In this document: in pieces, positions 16,714-26,848 of the stretch
Numbering within the stretch: the stretch's first letter is position 1
Layout: each line of letters opens with the position of its first letter
Source of the DNA: 12-FULL-67-14b sp041178345
GTDB taxonomy: Bacteria; Acidobacteriota; Vicinamibacteria; Vicinamibacterales; UBA2999
NCBI GenBank assembly: GCA_041178345.1
Contig: JBEGVQ010000109.1
Coordinates: 15,094 to 79,093, forward strand
Reading direction: 5' to 3'
DNA length: 64,000 bases
Notes under the pieces: generated by a model
The model's database searches: none
What the model saw: the letters and a program-made list of their open reading frames with translations, nothing else
Told to the model about the DNA's origin: nothing
Position numbers and translations under genes: made by a program

Positions 16714-18048
16714 TTGCGAAACACGCGCACTCGATTGCTTTCATCCCTTGCCGCCGCGGCCGTCGTCGCCGCCGTGCTGGCGCCGACCGCGGTCTACACC
16801 CAGCGCCGTACGGCCGTGGCCACCGCGCCGGCGTTGCCGGTCGCTGCCCCCGAAACCGTCGGGTTCACCGCCGGCGGCCTCGACCGGATGGACGCCGGCA
16901 TGCAGGACCTTGTCGACAAGAAGCAGCTGGCTGGCGTCGTGACCCTGGTGGCGCGCAAAGGCAAGGTCGTGCAGCACAAGTCGTACGGCTATCAGGACCT
17001 CGACAAGCAGACGCCGATGCGCACCGACACCATTGCGCGCATCTACTCGATGACCAAGCCGGTGACCGGCGTCGCCATGATGATGCTGTACGAGGAAGGC
17101 AAGTGGAAGCCTACCGATCCGATCGCCCGGCACATCCCCGAGTTCGCGAACCTGAAGGTGTATGCCGGCGAGAAAGACGGCGCGATGATGCTCGAGGCGC
17201 CGGGGCACGCGCCGACGATGGGCGAGTTGATGTCGCACACCGCGGGATTCACCTATGGACTGTTCGGCAACTCGCCGGTTGACAAGTTGTACCAGGCGGC
17301 GAATCCCTTGGGACAGCGTGACCTCAAGTCGTTCATCAACACGATGGCCACGCTGCCGCTGCTCTATCAGCCCGGCAGCCGCTGGGTCTACAGCGTGTCG
17401 GTTGACATCCAGGGATACCTGGTGGAGAAGCTCTCGGGTCAGACCTTCCCCGAGTTCCTGCGGACGCGGCTGTTCGATCCGCTGGGGATGATCGACACCG
17501 CCTTTTACGTGCCAGCGGACAAACTGTCGCGGGTCGCGACCGTCTACGCCTACGACAAGGCCAAGGCCGGGCTCGCGCCGGCGCCTGGCGAGAGCACCGT
17601 GACGAGCGCGCCGGGACTGCCTTCCGGAGGCGGCGGTCTTTACGGGACGGCCGCCGACTACTTCCGCTTTGCGCAGATGTTGCTCAACGGCGGCGAGCTC
17701 GATGGCCGGCGTTACCTGAAGAGGGCCACCGTCGACATGATGCGCACGAACGTGTTGAGCGAGCAGGTGCTCAATTCGAAATCGGGCATCGGCCAGGCGC
17801 AGTTCTCGCCCGCCCAGGGCTTCGGCTACGACTTCGCAGTGGTCCTCGATCCGGCGGCGGCGAAGCGGCAGGTCGGCAAGGGCAGCTACTGGTGGTGGGG
17901 CATTGCGGGCACCTGGTTCTGGATCGACCCTGCCAATGAGGTCGTCTTCGTCGGCATCATCCAGCGGCGCGGCGGCGTGCCCGGCGCGGCCAACCACGAG
18001 GACGTCTCGCGTCGCGTGATTGCCGAGGCGCTGGCACCGGGCCAGTGA
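16714..18048 (+). CDS. Exported serine hydrolase of the class C beta-lactamase/DD-peptidase fold
   Basis: 444 residues from a TTG at 16714, preferred because GGAGGG sits 4 nt upstream; an upstream TTG would include the Shine-Dalgarno in the coding region. A signal peptide or anchor precedes residue 35. The active-site SxxK is in YSMTKPVTG. A YSVSVD segment fits the YxN-type position, and WWWGIAGTWFW lies where KTG-like motifs normally occur, so that third motif is atypical. Members of this family include esterases, peptidases and beta-lactamases. An esterase or peptidase is more likely than drug resistance, but the substrate cannot be told from sequence. It stands alone, convergent with the 18074 gene. 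Confidence 0.82.
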   Translation: MRNTRTRLLSSLAAAAVVAAVLAPTAVYTQRRTAVATAPALPVAAPETVGFTAGGLDRMDAGMQDLVDKKQLAGVVTLVARKGKVVQHKSYGYQDLDKQTPMRTDTIARIYSMTKPVTGVAMMMLYEEGKWKPTDPIARHIPEFANLKVYAGEKDGAMMLEAPGHAPTMGELMSHTAGFTYGLFGNSPVDKLYQAANPLGQRDLKSFINTMATLPLLYQPGSRWVYSVSVDIQGYLVEKLSGQTFPEFLRTRLFDPLGMIDTAFYVPADKLSRVATVYAYDKAKAGLAPAPGESTVTSAPGLPSGGGGLYGTAADYFRFAQMLLNGGELDGRRYLKRATVDMMRTNVLSEQVLNSKSGIGQAQFSPAQGFGYDFAVVLDPAAAKRQVGKGSYWWWGIAGTWFWIDPANEVVFVGIIQRRGGVPGAANHEDVSRRVIAEALAPGQ

Positions 18049-18073
18049 CCGGGTCGCGCCAGGCGCTCGCGGG

Positions 18074-18262
18074 TCACTCGGAGCGACTCCGCTTGTGGGC
18101 GGTTAGGCCCACGGCCAACAGCGCCCCGCCGAGCCCCATGTAGACGGGTGATTGCCCGAAGGTTCCCAAAGCGAGGAACGCGGAACCCATCCCGATCCAG
18201 ACCATGGGATGGGTGCGCTTGAACGCGACCGCGCATCGCTGCAGCCACCCGCCATTCGCCAT
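18074..18262 (-). CDS. Small two-helix membrane protein
   Basis: 62 residues with two predicted membrane helices (MVWIGMGSAFLALGTFG and VYMGLGGALLAVGL) and a basic tail KRSRSE. The family was not recognised. It lies between the convergent hydrolase gene and the PNPOx-like gene and follows the latter on the same strand. No clear Shine-Dalgarno is visible. The hydrophobic pattern and codon use look genuine, but the short length leaves doubt. Confidence 0.5.
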   Translation of the reverse strand: MANGGWLQRCAVAFKRTHPMVWIGMGSAFLALGTFGQSPVYMGLGGALLAVGLTAHKRSRSE

Positions 18263-18304
18263 GCCGTGATTGTGCCACGACTCATGCAGGGCTCGGGCCG
18301 CCGG

Positions 18305-18826
18305 TCAGGGGAAGGTCACCGCCAGCGGCAGCCAGGTCCTGGGGTCGGAGGTCAGGCCGCGCGCCTCGCTGACCACTTCCATGCGCAAGGGCTCCAGGCG
18401 AATCAGCACCACGGCGTCGCCTTTGGGGCCGCCGGAGTAGAACGGCGTCCAGGCCGCCTTCCAATGGCGCGCCTTTTCCTCGGCGTCGGTGACGATGGCG
18501 GCCTTGGCGAGCACGGTCGCGTAGCTCGCGGTGGTGGCGTCGAAGCACAGCAGCGTGGCGCGCGGATCGCGACGAATTTGATCGACCTTCCGGGTCAGCG
18601 GATTGGTGGCGATGTGGAACGTGAAGCTCTCGTCGGGGCCGAGCGGATCGACGATGCGCGCCTGCGGGTGGCCGTCTACGCCGGCGGTAATGAACGAGCA
18701 GTAGCCCGCCTTCTGGATGATGTCGCGGCCGCCGGCCAGGATCTGGCTGCGCGAGGGTTGCCCCTGTGCCGCCGGCAGGGCCGGCAGCATCAAGGACAGG
18801 AGGAGCCAGGCGCGCCCTGCGATCAT
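18305..18826 (-). CDS. Exported pyridoxamine 5'-phosphate oxidase-like flavin-binding protein
   Basis: 173 residues. The N-terminus is a signal peptide (WLLLSLMLPALPAAQG), unusual because most members are cytoplasmic. The rest follows the split-barrel PNPOx-like pattern: GYCSFITAGVDGHPQARIV, ATNPLTRKVDQIRRDPRATL, then WTPFYSGGPKGDAVVLIRL. Such proteins bind FMN, F420 or heme; the cofactor cannot be settled here. The gene starts 6 bp after the parC stop, so it is probably the last gene of a GlcD-ParC-PNPOx transcript. General-stress or redox roles are inferred from the family only. Confidence 0.75.
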   Translation of the reverse strand: MIAGRAWLLLSLMLPALPAAQGQPSRSQILAGGRDIIQKAGYCSFITAGVDGHPQARIVDPLGPDESFTFHIATNPLTRKVDQIRRDPRATLLCFDATTASYATVLAKAAIVTDAEEKARHWKAAWTPFYSGGPKGDAVVLIRLEPLRMEVVSEARGLTSDPRTWLPLAVTFP

Positions 18827-18832
18827 AGGCCG

Positions 18833-21250
<2,418 letters not shown>

Positions 21251-22612
21251 TTACGCTTCGGGGATCAGTTTACCCGGATTCATGAGATTGGCCGGGTCGA
21301 GGGCGCGCTTGATCGCGCGCATGACGTCGAGCGAGGCGCCGTGCTCCTTCGCCAAGTACTTCAGCTTGCCGATGCCCACGCCATGTTCGCCGCTGCAGGT
21401 GCCGCCGAACTTCAACGACCGCTCGACCAGCCGTTCGTTCAGGCGCGAGATCTGGTCGAATTCCTTCGGGTCGTTCGCGTCGAGCATGAAGATCAAGTGG
21501 AAGTTTCCGTCGCCGGCGTGACCGACGAGGGGCGCAACCACGCCGGCCTCTTTCAGGTCGGCCTGGGTCTCGAGAATGCACTCGGCCAGGTGCGAGATCG
21601 GCACGCAGATGTCGGTGGTCCAGGCACGGGCGCCGGGACGCGACGCCACCGTCGCGTAGTAGGCGTTGTGGCGAGCCGTCCACAGCGTATTGCGGTCTTC
21701 GAGGGTCGAGGCCCACTGGAAGCCCCTGGCGCCCTGCTCGCGCGCGATCTCCTCGACCGCCTTGATTTGCTCGTCCACCATCACGTCGCTGATGCCGTGG
21801 AACTCGAAGAACAGCGTCGGCCCAATTGGGTAGTTGGTCTTGGAGTAGGCGTTGACGACGCGCAGTTGCGCTTCGTCCACGATCTCGATGCGGGCGACGG
21901 GGATGCCCAACTGGATGGTCTGGATCACGGTGGCGGCGGCCCCGGCCATCGACTCGAATGGGCAGACCGCGGCGCGGACCGCTTCGGGCTTGCCGTGCAG
22001 CCTGAGCGTGACCTCGGTGATCACCCCCAGCGTGCCTTCGGAGCCGACCCACAGCCGCGTGAGGTCGTATCCGGACGACGACTTGCGGGCACGGCCGCCA
22101 GTCTTGATGATCTGGCCATCGGCCAGCACCGCCGTCAGGCCCAGCACGTTGTCGCGCATGGTCCCGTAGCGGACCGCGGTCGTGCCGGAGGCGCGCGTCG
22201 CCGTCATGCCGCCAATGGTGGCGTCGGCACCCGGGTCGATCGGAAACATCAACCCGGTGTTCTTCAGGTGGGCATCCAGCTGCAACCGCGTCAGCCCTGC
22301 CTCCACGGTGACATCGAGATCCTCGGGACTGAGCCGCAGCACCCGCGTCATCCGGGTCATGTCGATCGAGACGCCGCCGTGGATGGCGTTGACGTGACCC
22401 TCGAGCGAACTGCCCATGCCAAACGCCACGATCGGCGTGCCGTGCGCGGCGCAGATCCGGACGATGGCGCTGACCTCAGCGGTCGAAGTCGGGAACACCA
22501 CCGCCTCGGGCATGCCGGCGGCGTGCCACGACTCGCCGTGGCTGTGGTGTTCGCGCACCGCCGCGGCCGTCGACACCCGGTCGCCAAGGAGACTTCTCAG
22601 TTCGTCAATCAC
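21251..22612 (-). CDS. FAD-linked oxidase, GlcD/D-lactate dehydrogenase type
   Basis: 453 residues from a GTG at 22612. The domain order is a PCMH-type FAD-binding domain (VAFGMGSSLEGHVNAIHGG, FPIDPGADATIGGMTATRASG, GSEGTLGVITEVTL) followed by the C-terminal FAD-oxidase domain (VGHAGDGNFH, GTCSGEHGVGIGKLKYL). The family oxidises 2-hydroxy acids such as D-lactate or glycolate. The closest pattern is D-lactate dehydrogenase (cytochrome-type), but the substrate is not determined. The GTG is preferred because a TATAAT box overlaps the longer ATG-started frame (ATG at 22636), leaving an almost leaderless transcript. It is directly coupled to parC downstream. Confidence 0.88.
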   Translation of the reverse strand: MIDELRSLLGDRVSTAAAVREHHSHGESWHAAGMPEAVVFPTSTAEVSAIVRICAAHGTPIVAFGMGSSLEGHVNAIHGGVSIDMTRMTRVLRLSPEDLDVTVEAGLTRLQLDAHLKNTGLMFPIDPGADATIGGMTATRASGTTAVRYGTMRDNVLGLTAVLADGQIIKTGGRARKSSSGYDLTRLWVGSEGTLGVITEVTLRLHGKPEAVRAAVCPFESMAGAAATVIQTIQLGIPVARIEIVDEAQLRVVNAYSKTNYPIGPTLFFEFHGISDVMVDEQIKAVEEIAREQGARGFQWASTLEDRNTLWTARHNAYYATVASRPGARAWTTDICVPISHLAECILETQADLKEAGVVAPLVGHAGDGNFHLIFMLDANDPKEFDQISRLNERLVERSLKFGGTCSGEHGVGIGKLKYLAKEHGASLDVMRAIKRALDPANLMNPGKLIPEA

Positions 22613-22618
22613 TACGAC

Positions 22619-22624
22619 ATTATA
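22619..22624 (-). promoter_or_regulatory. Putative -10 box of the GlcD-parC unit
   Basis: A perfect TATAAT on the minus strand, 6 nt before the proposed GTG start at 22612. The divergent DUF2461 gene begins 11 bp away at 22635, so the two genes have essentially no intergenic space. Confidence 0.45.
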
Positions 22625-22634
22625 GGTGTCTGCC

Positions 22635-23330
22635 ATGTTCACACCGAAGACGTTGTCGTTCCTGAAGTCGCTCAAGCGCAACAACCAGCGAGAGTGGTTT
22701 CACGCTCATCGCGATCGGTTCGAGGCCGAGTGCCGCGCGCCGATGGTCGCCGTGGTCGAACGGCTGGCCCTCGACCTGCCGGCGTTCGCACCGGAGTTGC
22801 TGGTCGGGCCGAAGGAGTCGTTGTTCCGGCAGTTTCGCGACACGCGGTTCAGCGGCGACAAGACGCCCATGAAAACCAACATTGCCGCGACGTTTCCGCA
22901 TCGCGCGCTCGGCCGCATGGACGGCGCCAGCTGCTATTTCGAAGTAGGGCCTGATTACGTCTGGATTGGCGGCGGCGTCTACCGGCCCGACACCTCGCAA
23001 CTGCAACTGCTCCGCGAGCATATTGCCGCCAACCACCGTCAACTCGAGGCCATTGTCAGCTCGCCGGCATTCAAGAAGCTGGGCGGGCTGCGCGGCGACA
23101 CACTCACGCGGGTGCCGCGCGGGTTCGACAAGCACCACCCGGCCGCCCGCTACTTGATGCACAAGCAGTTCATGGCCTTCCGCGAAGAGCCCGGCACGTT
23201 CGCGACGTCGAAGGACTTCTACAAGAGCCTGCTGGCGACGTTCAAGACCCTGTCGCCGATGGTGAAGTTCCTGAACGAACCGCTGATCGCGGCGGAGTCG
23301 CCATCGCGCAAGGCGCGTCTAGACTTTTAG
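22635..23330 (+). CDS. DUF2461 family protein
   Basis: 231 residues from the ATG at 22635; a GTG at 22626 is an alternative. FTPKTLSFLKSLKRNNQREWFHAHRDRFE is the hallmark N-terminus of DUF2461, followed by FRDTRFSGDKTPMKTNIAA and GASCYFEVGPDYVWIGGGVY. The length is normal. It is a cytoplasmic family of unknown function. The start codon overlaps the ATG of the longer GlcD frame on the other strand, so the two divergent genes are packed without a spacer. Its 3' end overlaps the APC permease gene by 12 bp, tail to tail. Confidence 0.88.
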   Translation: MFTPKTLSFLKSLKRNNQREWFHAHRDRFEAECRAPMVAVVERLALDLPAFAPELLVGPKESLFRQFRDTRFSGDKTPMKTNIAATFPHRALGRMDGASCYFEVGPDYVWIGGGVYRPDTSQLQLLREHIAANHRQLEAIVSSPAFKKLGGLRGDTLTRVPRGFDKHHPAARYLMHKQFMAFREEPGTFATSKDFYKSLLATFKTLSPMVKFLNEPLIAAESPSRKARLDF

Positions 23331-24656
23331 TCGCGTCGCGACGAAGAACAAGACCGCGCCGGCGGCGAGGGCGGCGGCGCCGGCTGTCAGCTGAGCCTGG
23401 CTCGCACCCGCCAGGATTCCCAGGGCCACGATCGACGCAACCACCGGGATCACCGGGCCCAGGGGAACGGTGAACTTCGCGGGAGCGACCGCCCCATCCA
23501 GATCGCTGAAGTGCGAGCCGACCTGCGCGGCGATCTCCCGGTCGTGCTTCCTGAGCACCAGCGTCGAAGCGCACACCGCCAGGTACATCACCAGGCGCGC
23601 GATGGCCGACACCGCCGCGAGCGCCACGAACGAACCGGTGAGCGCCAGCGTCAGGGCCACCACCGCCGTGAACAGGATGGCGTTCGAGGGCGTGAGGTAC
23701 GCGGGGTGAACGCGCGCGAACCACTTGGGCAGGTCGCCGTTCTCGGCCAGTGCGAAGAGAGTGCGCGACCCGTTCAGGATCTGCCCCATGTTGTTGCCGG
23801 TCATCGACACCGCCGAGCCGATCGAAATCATCAGCGCGCCGGCCGCGCCGATGAAAATGGCCGCGCCGTCGGCCAGCGGCGTGCGGCTCGCGCCCAGGTC
23901 CGGCAGCACCCCGGTCGCCACCAGTGACGTCAGCGACATGACCACGGCCACCGTGATCAGCGTCGCCACGAAGGCAAACGGCACGTCGCGCCGCGGGTGG
24001 GCCGCCTCGCCGGCCAGCACCCCGGTGACCTCGTACCCGCCATACGCGAAGATCAGCAGGATCAGCGCGCTCGACAGTTGCTGCTGCGTGACCGCGGGCA
24101 TCTCGGCGAACCGCGCCGGGTCGATGTACCAGATCCCGGCGATGATGAAGAGGGCGAGCGGCGCCAGCTTGCCGAGGGTCAGCGCGTTGACAACCCACGA
24201 CGACTGCTTGATGCCGCGCACGTTGATCCAGGTGATCGCGATGGTCAGCCCGGCGATCAGCGTCATGCGCGGCAGGCCCGCCGCCAGCGCCGGCCAATAG
24301 AAAGCCAGCGCCAGGGCGAGCCCGTTGGCGACCGACGCCTGGCTGGTGACGCGCGTGAACCACATCATCCAGCCGACCTCGAATCCGACGAAGCGGCCAA
24401 AGGCCGCGCGCGCCGGCAGGTACGGGCCGCCGGTCTTCTCGAAGCGGCTGCTGACTTCCGCAAAGCACAGGGCGATCGACAGCGACAGCAGGCCAACCGC
24501 CATGAACGCCAGCGGTCCCCATGGACCAACCAGCCGCGCCACGTCGGCCGGCAGCAGGAAGATGGCGCTGCCAATGACCTGGTTCACGCCGATGGCGGTC
24601 AGGTCCCAGCGCCCGAGCGCGCGCTTGAGGGCAGGTGTCTCAGCCGTTCCAGCCAT
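23319..24656 (-). CDS. APC-family amino acid/amine permease
   Basis: 445 residues with about 12 predicted membrane helices. The first helix contains AIGVNQVIGSAIFLLPADVA, the APC substrate-binding unwound-helix pattern (G-S-A/G-I-F), and a later segment reads FAYGGYEVTGVLAGEA. A good AAGGAG Shine-Dalgarno precedes the ATG. The APC superfamily imports amino acids, polyamines and related cations by proton or sodium coupling. Position next to the Rieske remnant, nitrilase-like, GcvT-like and PYROXD2-like genes suggests it feeds that pathway, probably with an amine or amino-acid derivative. The substrate is not known. Confidence 0.87.
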   Translation of the reverse strand: MAGTAETPALKRALGRWDLTAIGVNQVIGSAIFLLPADVARLVGPWGPLAFMAVGLLSLSIALCFAEVSSRFEKTGGPYLPARAAFGRFVGFEVGWMMWFTRVTSQASVANGLALALAFYWPALAAGLPRMTLIAGLTIAITWINVRGIKQSSWVVNALTLGKLAPLALFIIAGIWYIDPARFAEMPAVTQQQLSSALILLIFAYGGYEVTGVLAGEAAHPRRDVPFAFVATLITVAVVMSLTSLVATGVLPDLGASRTPLADGAAIFIGAAGALMISIGSAVSMTGNNMGQILNGSRTLFALAENGDLPKWFARVHPAYLTPSNAILFTAVVALTLALTGSFVALAAVSAIARLVMYLAVCASTLVLRKHDREIAAQVGSHFSDLDGAVAPAKFTVPLGPVIPVVASIVALGILAGASQAQLTAGAAALAAGAVLFFVATRLKV

Positions 24657-24789
24657 CGGGCTCCTTCGTTCCGGACGGCCTGGCAGCGAGGGCCCGCATG
24701 ATCACGCAACCGGCGAGACCGAGTGTCAGGTGGCGGCAGTGAAAGTGCGTACGTGGCACGGGCAGACTGGAAGGATCGAACGCCGGTTG

Positions 24790-24795
24790 TATCAT
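24790..24795 (+). promoter_or_regulatory. Putative -10 box of the Rieske pseudogene
   Basis: TATCAT, 9 nt upstream of the ATG at 24805. The promoter looks intact although the gene is broken. Confidence 0.35.
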
Positions 24796-24804
24796 GATTT
24801 CCGC

Positions 24805-25492
24805 ATGAGCACCACTTCCCCGGGCGGCGTGCGCTCGACGCTCGAGGCACGGGCGTACACCGAGCCGGCCTGGTTCCAGTCCGAGAGCGACCGGATCTTC
24901 GCGCGGATGTGGCTGGCCGTCGGCCGCGCGCCCGAGCTGGCGCAGCCAGGCGCGTTCATCACCCGCGACATTGCCGGTGCGAGCGTGATCGTGGTGCGCG
25001 CCGCTGATGGCCGGCTCACGGCGTTTCATAACGTCTGCCGTCATCGCGGCACACGCCTGTGCGTGACGGACGAGGGGACGTTCGCGGGCAGCCTCCAGTG
25101 TCCATATCACGCCTGGACCTATGGGCTCGACGGCGCGTTGCTGGCCGCGCCGCAAATGGACGCCGCACCCGGGTTCGACATCAACCTGTCGGCTGCCCCG
25201 CCGCCGCTTGGCGAACAGATCCGCGGCGATCCATCCGCTGCTGAACCGGATGCACCACTACCTCGGCGCCGAGAACGTGCCGTCCACCGAGACCTACTGC
25301 GGCGGGGCGATGGGATTCAAGGACGGGGTCGAGACGCTCAGCACCGACGGCAGGCGCCGCCGGGCGGTGCTGCCCGGTCTTGGCGAGCGCGAACGGGACC
25401 TGGTCAACTACTTTGCGATCTACCCGAACTTCCTGCATCAGTTCGTCCTGAAGGCACTCAAACACGAAGATCACGAAGGGCGCGAGGCCTGA
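24805..25492 (+). pseudogene. Degenerate Rieske [2Fe-2S] ring-hydroxylating oxygenase alpha subunit
   Basis: The first about 130 residues are an intact Rieske domain, with CRHRGT and CPYHAWTYG giving the C-x-H and C-x2-H cluster ligands. Near 25205-25225 the match jumps into another reading frame and resumes inside the catalytic domain at HPLLNRMHHYLGAENV. The intervening segment that normally holds the first mononuclear-iron His is missing. The sequence then breaks off after YFAIYPNFLHQFV, about 100 residues or more before a normal end, running into a hairpin and a stop at 25490-25492. Two deletions and a frameshift make it non-functional as an oxygenase. It likely once belonged to the neighbouring catabolic genes. 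Confidence 0.85.
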
Positions 25493-25512
25493 TTTCGTTC
25501 GTGGTCTTCGTG
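25463..25512. terminator. Hairpin between the Rieske pseudogene and the nitrilase-like gene
   Basis: 15-bp inverted repeat (25463-25477 with 25498-25512) containing one G-U pair and a 20-nt loop. The pseudogene's frame runs into its left arm, so the C-terminal deletion ends at or near this element. It lies just after the nitrilase-like gene's stop at 25523, where it could terminate transcription from both sides. Confidence 0.6.
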
Positions 25513-25522
25513 ACCCGCGTGG

Positions 25523-26344
25523 TCACTTGCCAATCCAGCCGGCGTAGATCTCAGGCCGCCGGTGCTTGAGGAACAAGCGCCGCGCATTTGATTCGGCCGT
25601 CTTGCCCAGATCAATCTCGGCATAGACGATCTCGTCGGCGCCTTTCGCCCCGCGCGCGAGCACGTCGCCGTCGGGGCCGCACACGAACGACTCACCCGCG
25701 AAGTCGAGGCACTCCTCTTTCCCGACCCGGTTGCAGAGCGCGGTGAAGTAGCCGTTCTGGAAGGCGGCCACGCGCATTTCGGCTTCGTACAACCCCTCGG
25801 GCCACTCGTCCACCGCGCCGGCCTGCGGCACAATCACCAGGTCCGCGCCGTTCACGGCGAGGGCGCGCATGTATTCCGGGAAATGACGGTCGTAGCAAAT
25901 CGCCACGCCGACCTTGCCGACCTTGGTCTTGAAGACCGGCACGCCCTTGTCGCCAGGGGTGTAGTAACCCTGTTCGTGGAAGCACGGATACTCGGTGATG
26001 TGGACCATGCGGGTGACGCCGAGCAGCGTGCCGTCGGCGTCGATCACCGGCGAACTGTCGAAGGTCTGGTGGCCCTCTCGCTCGTAGAGGTTGATCACCA
26101 CCACGATGCCCAACTCGCGGGCCTTCTGCTGAAACGCCTTGACGGTCGGGCCATCGAGCGGCTCGGCCAGTTCGCGGAAGCCGCGCTCGGCCGGGCGTTG
26201 CGGGTAAAACCACTCGAATGCCAGTTCGGCGAAGCACGCCAGCTGCGCGCCATTCTGCGCGGCGGTATCGAGCGCGGCGAGGCCGCGCGCGACGTTGGCG
26301 GTCTTGTCGGTGGTGGCATGCTGCTGGATCAGCGCAATCTTCAT
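25523..26344 (-). CDS. Nitrilase-superfamily carbon-nitrogen hydrolase, atypical triad
   Basis: 273 residues from the ATG at 26344 (a GTGAG Shine-Dalgarno lies upstream; a TTG 6 codons earlier is possible). The fold is recognisable from CFAELAFEW (catalytic Glu40), GVAICYDRHFPEYMRAL (catalytic Cys150) and NRVGKEECLDFAGESFV near the end. In N-carbamoylputrescine amidase-like enzymes the catalytic Lys sits in YRKSHI; the gapless equivalent here is TRMVHI, so Met113 replaces Lys. Cys and Glu are kept. I believe related sequences share this pattern, but that is from memory. An amidase or ureidase acting on a small amine-derived compound is the natural guess from context. Confidence 0.82.
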   Translation of the reverse strand: MKIALIQQHATTDKTANVARGLAALDTAAQNGAQLACFAELAFEWFYPQRPAERGFRELAEPLDGPTVKAFQQKARELGIVVVINLYEREGHQTFDSSPVIDADGTLLGVTRMVHITEYPCFHEQGYYTPGDKGVPVFKTKVGKVGVAICYDRHFPEYMRALAVNGADLVIVPQAGAVDEWPEGLYEAEMRVAAFQNGYFTALCNRVGKEECLDFAGESFVCGPDGDVLARGAKGADEIVYAEIDLGKTAESNARRLFLKHRRPEIYAGWIGK

Positions 26345-26416
26345 CTGCTCACGATAGTTCAATCACGGGGGTTCCATCACGAGAGCTCATCACGGTGGTT
26401 CTGGGCCGGAAGGGGT

Positions 26417-26422
26417 TATCAT
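26417..26422 (+). promoter_or_regulatory. Putative -10 box of the 26432 gene
   Basis: TATCAT, 9 nt before the ATG at 26432, again suggesting a very short leader. Confidence 0.35.
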
Positions 26423-26431
26423 GGCGCTGCC

Positions 26432-26794
26432 ATGCCATCCACTACACGCCTGTTCGGCCTCATCCTGATCGTGCTCGGCATCGCCAGTTACATGGCGACC
26501 GGACGGACGAGCGTGACCGCGCTCATCCCCGCTATTTTCGGGTCGATCTTCGTGATCTGCGCACTGATCGCCCGGACCGAGTCCATGCGCAAGCACGCCA
26601 TGCACGTCGCGGTGGCGGTCGGCCTGATCGGCGCGCTGGCGTCACTCGGGCGTGCCATTCCGGCGGTGATCGACGGCGGCGCGGCCCGGCCCGCCGTGAT
26701 GTCGCAGCTCGTGATGGCCGCGCTGTTGATCGGCTACGTCTACCTGGGCGTGCAGTCGTTCATCGCTGCCCGCAAGGCACGGCTCGGCAAGTAG
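26432..26794 (+). CDS. Small integral membrane protein
   Basis: 120 residues with four predicted membrane helices, beginning LFGLILIVLGIASYMATG and ending YVYLGVQSFIAARKARLGK. A double-glycine-rich hydrophobic pattern and a basic tail suggest an inner-membrane protein with a cytoplasmic C-terminus. The family was not recognised. It is transcribed alone between the nitrilase-like gene (divergent) and the GcvT-like gene (convergent). Confidence 0.65.
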   Translation: MPSTTRLFGLILIVLGIASYMATGRTSVTALIPAIFGSIFVICALIARTESMRKHAMHVAVAVGLIGALASLGRAIPAVIDGGAARPAVMSQLVMAALLIGYVYLGVQSFIAARKARLGK

Positions 26795-26848
26795 TCCGGC
26801 TCGGCGTGATCCGGCCGACGCCGGACGCTACCGGTGTGGTGGCCGCCT

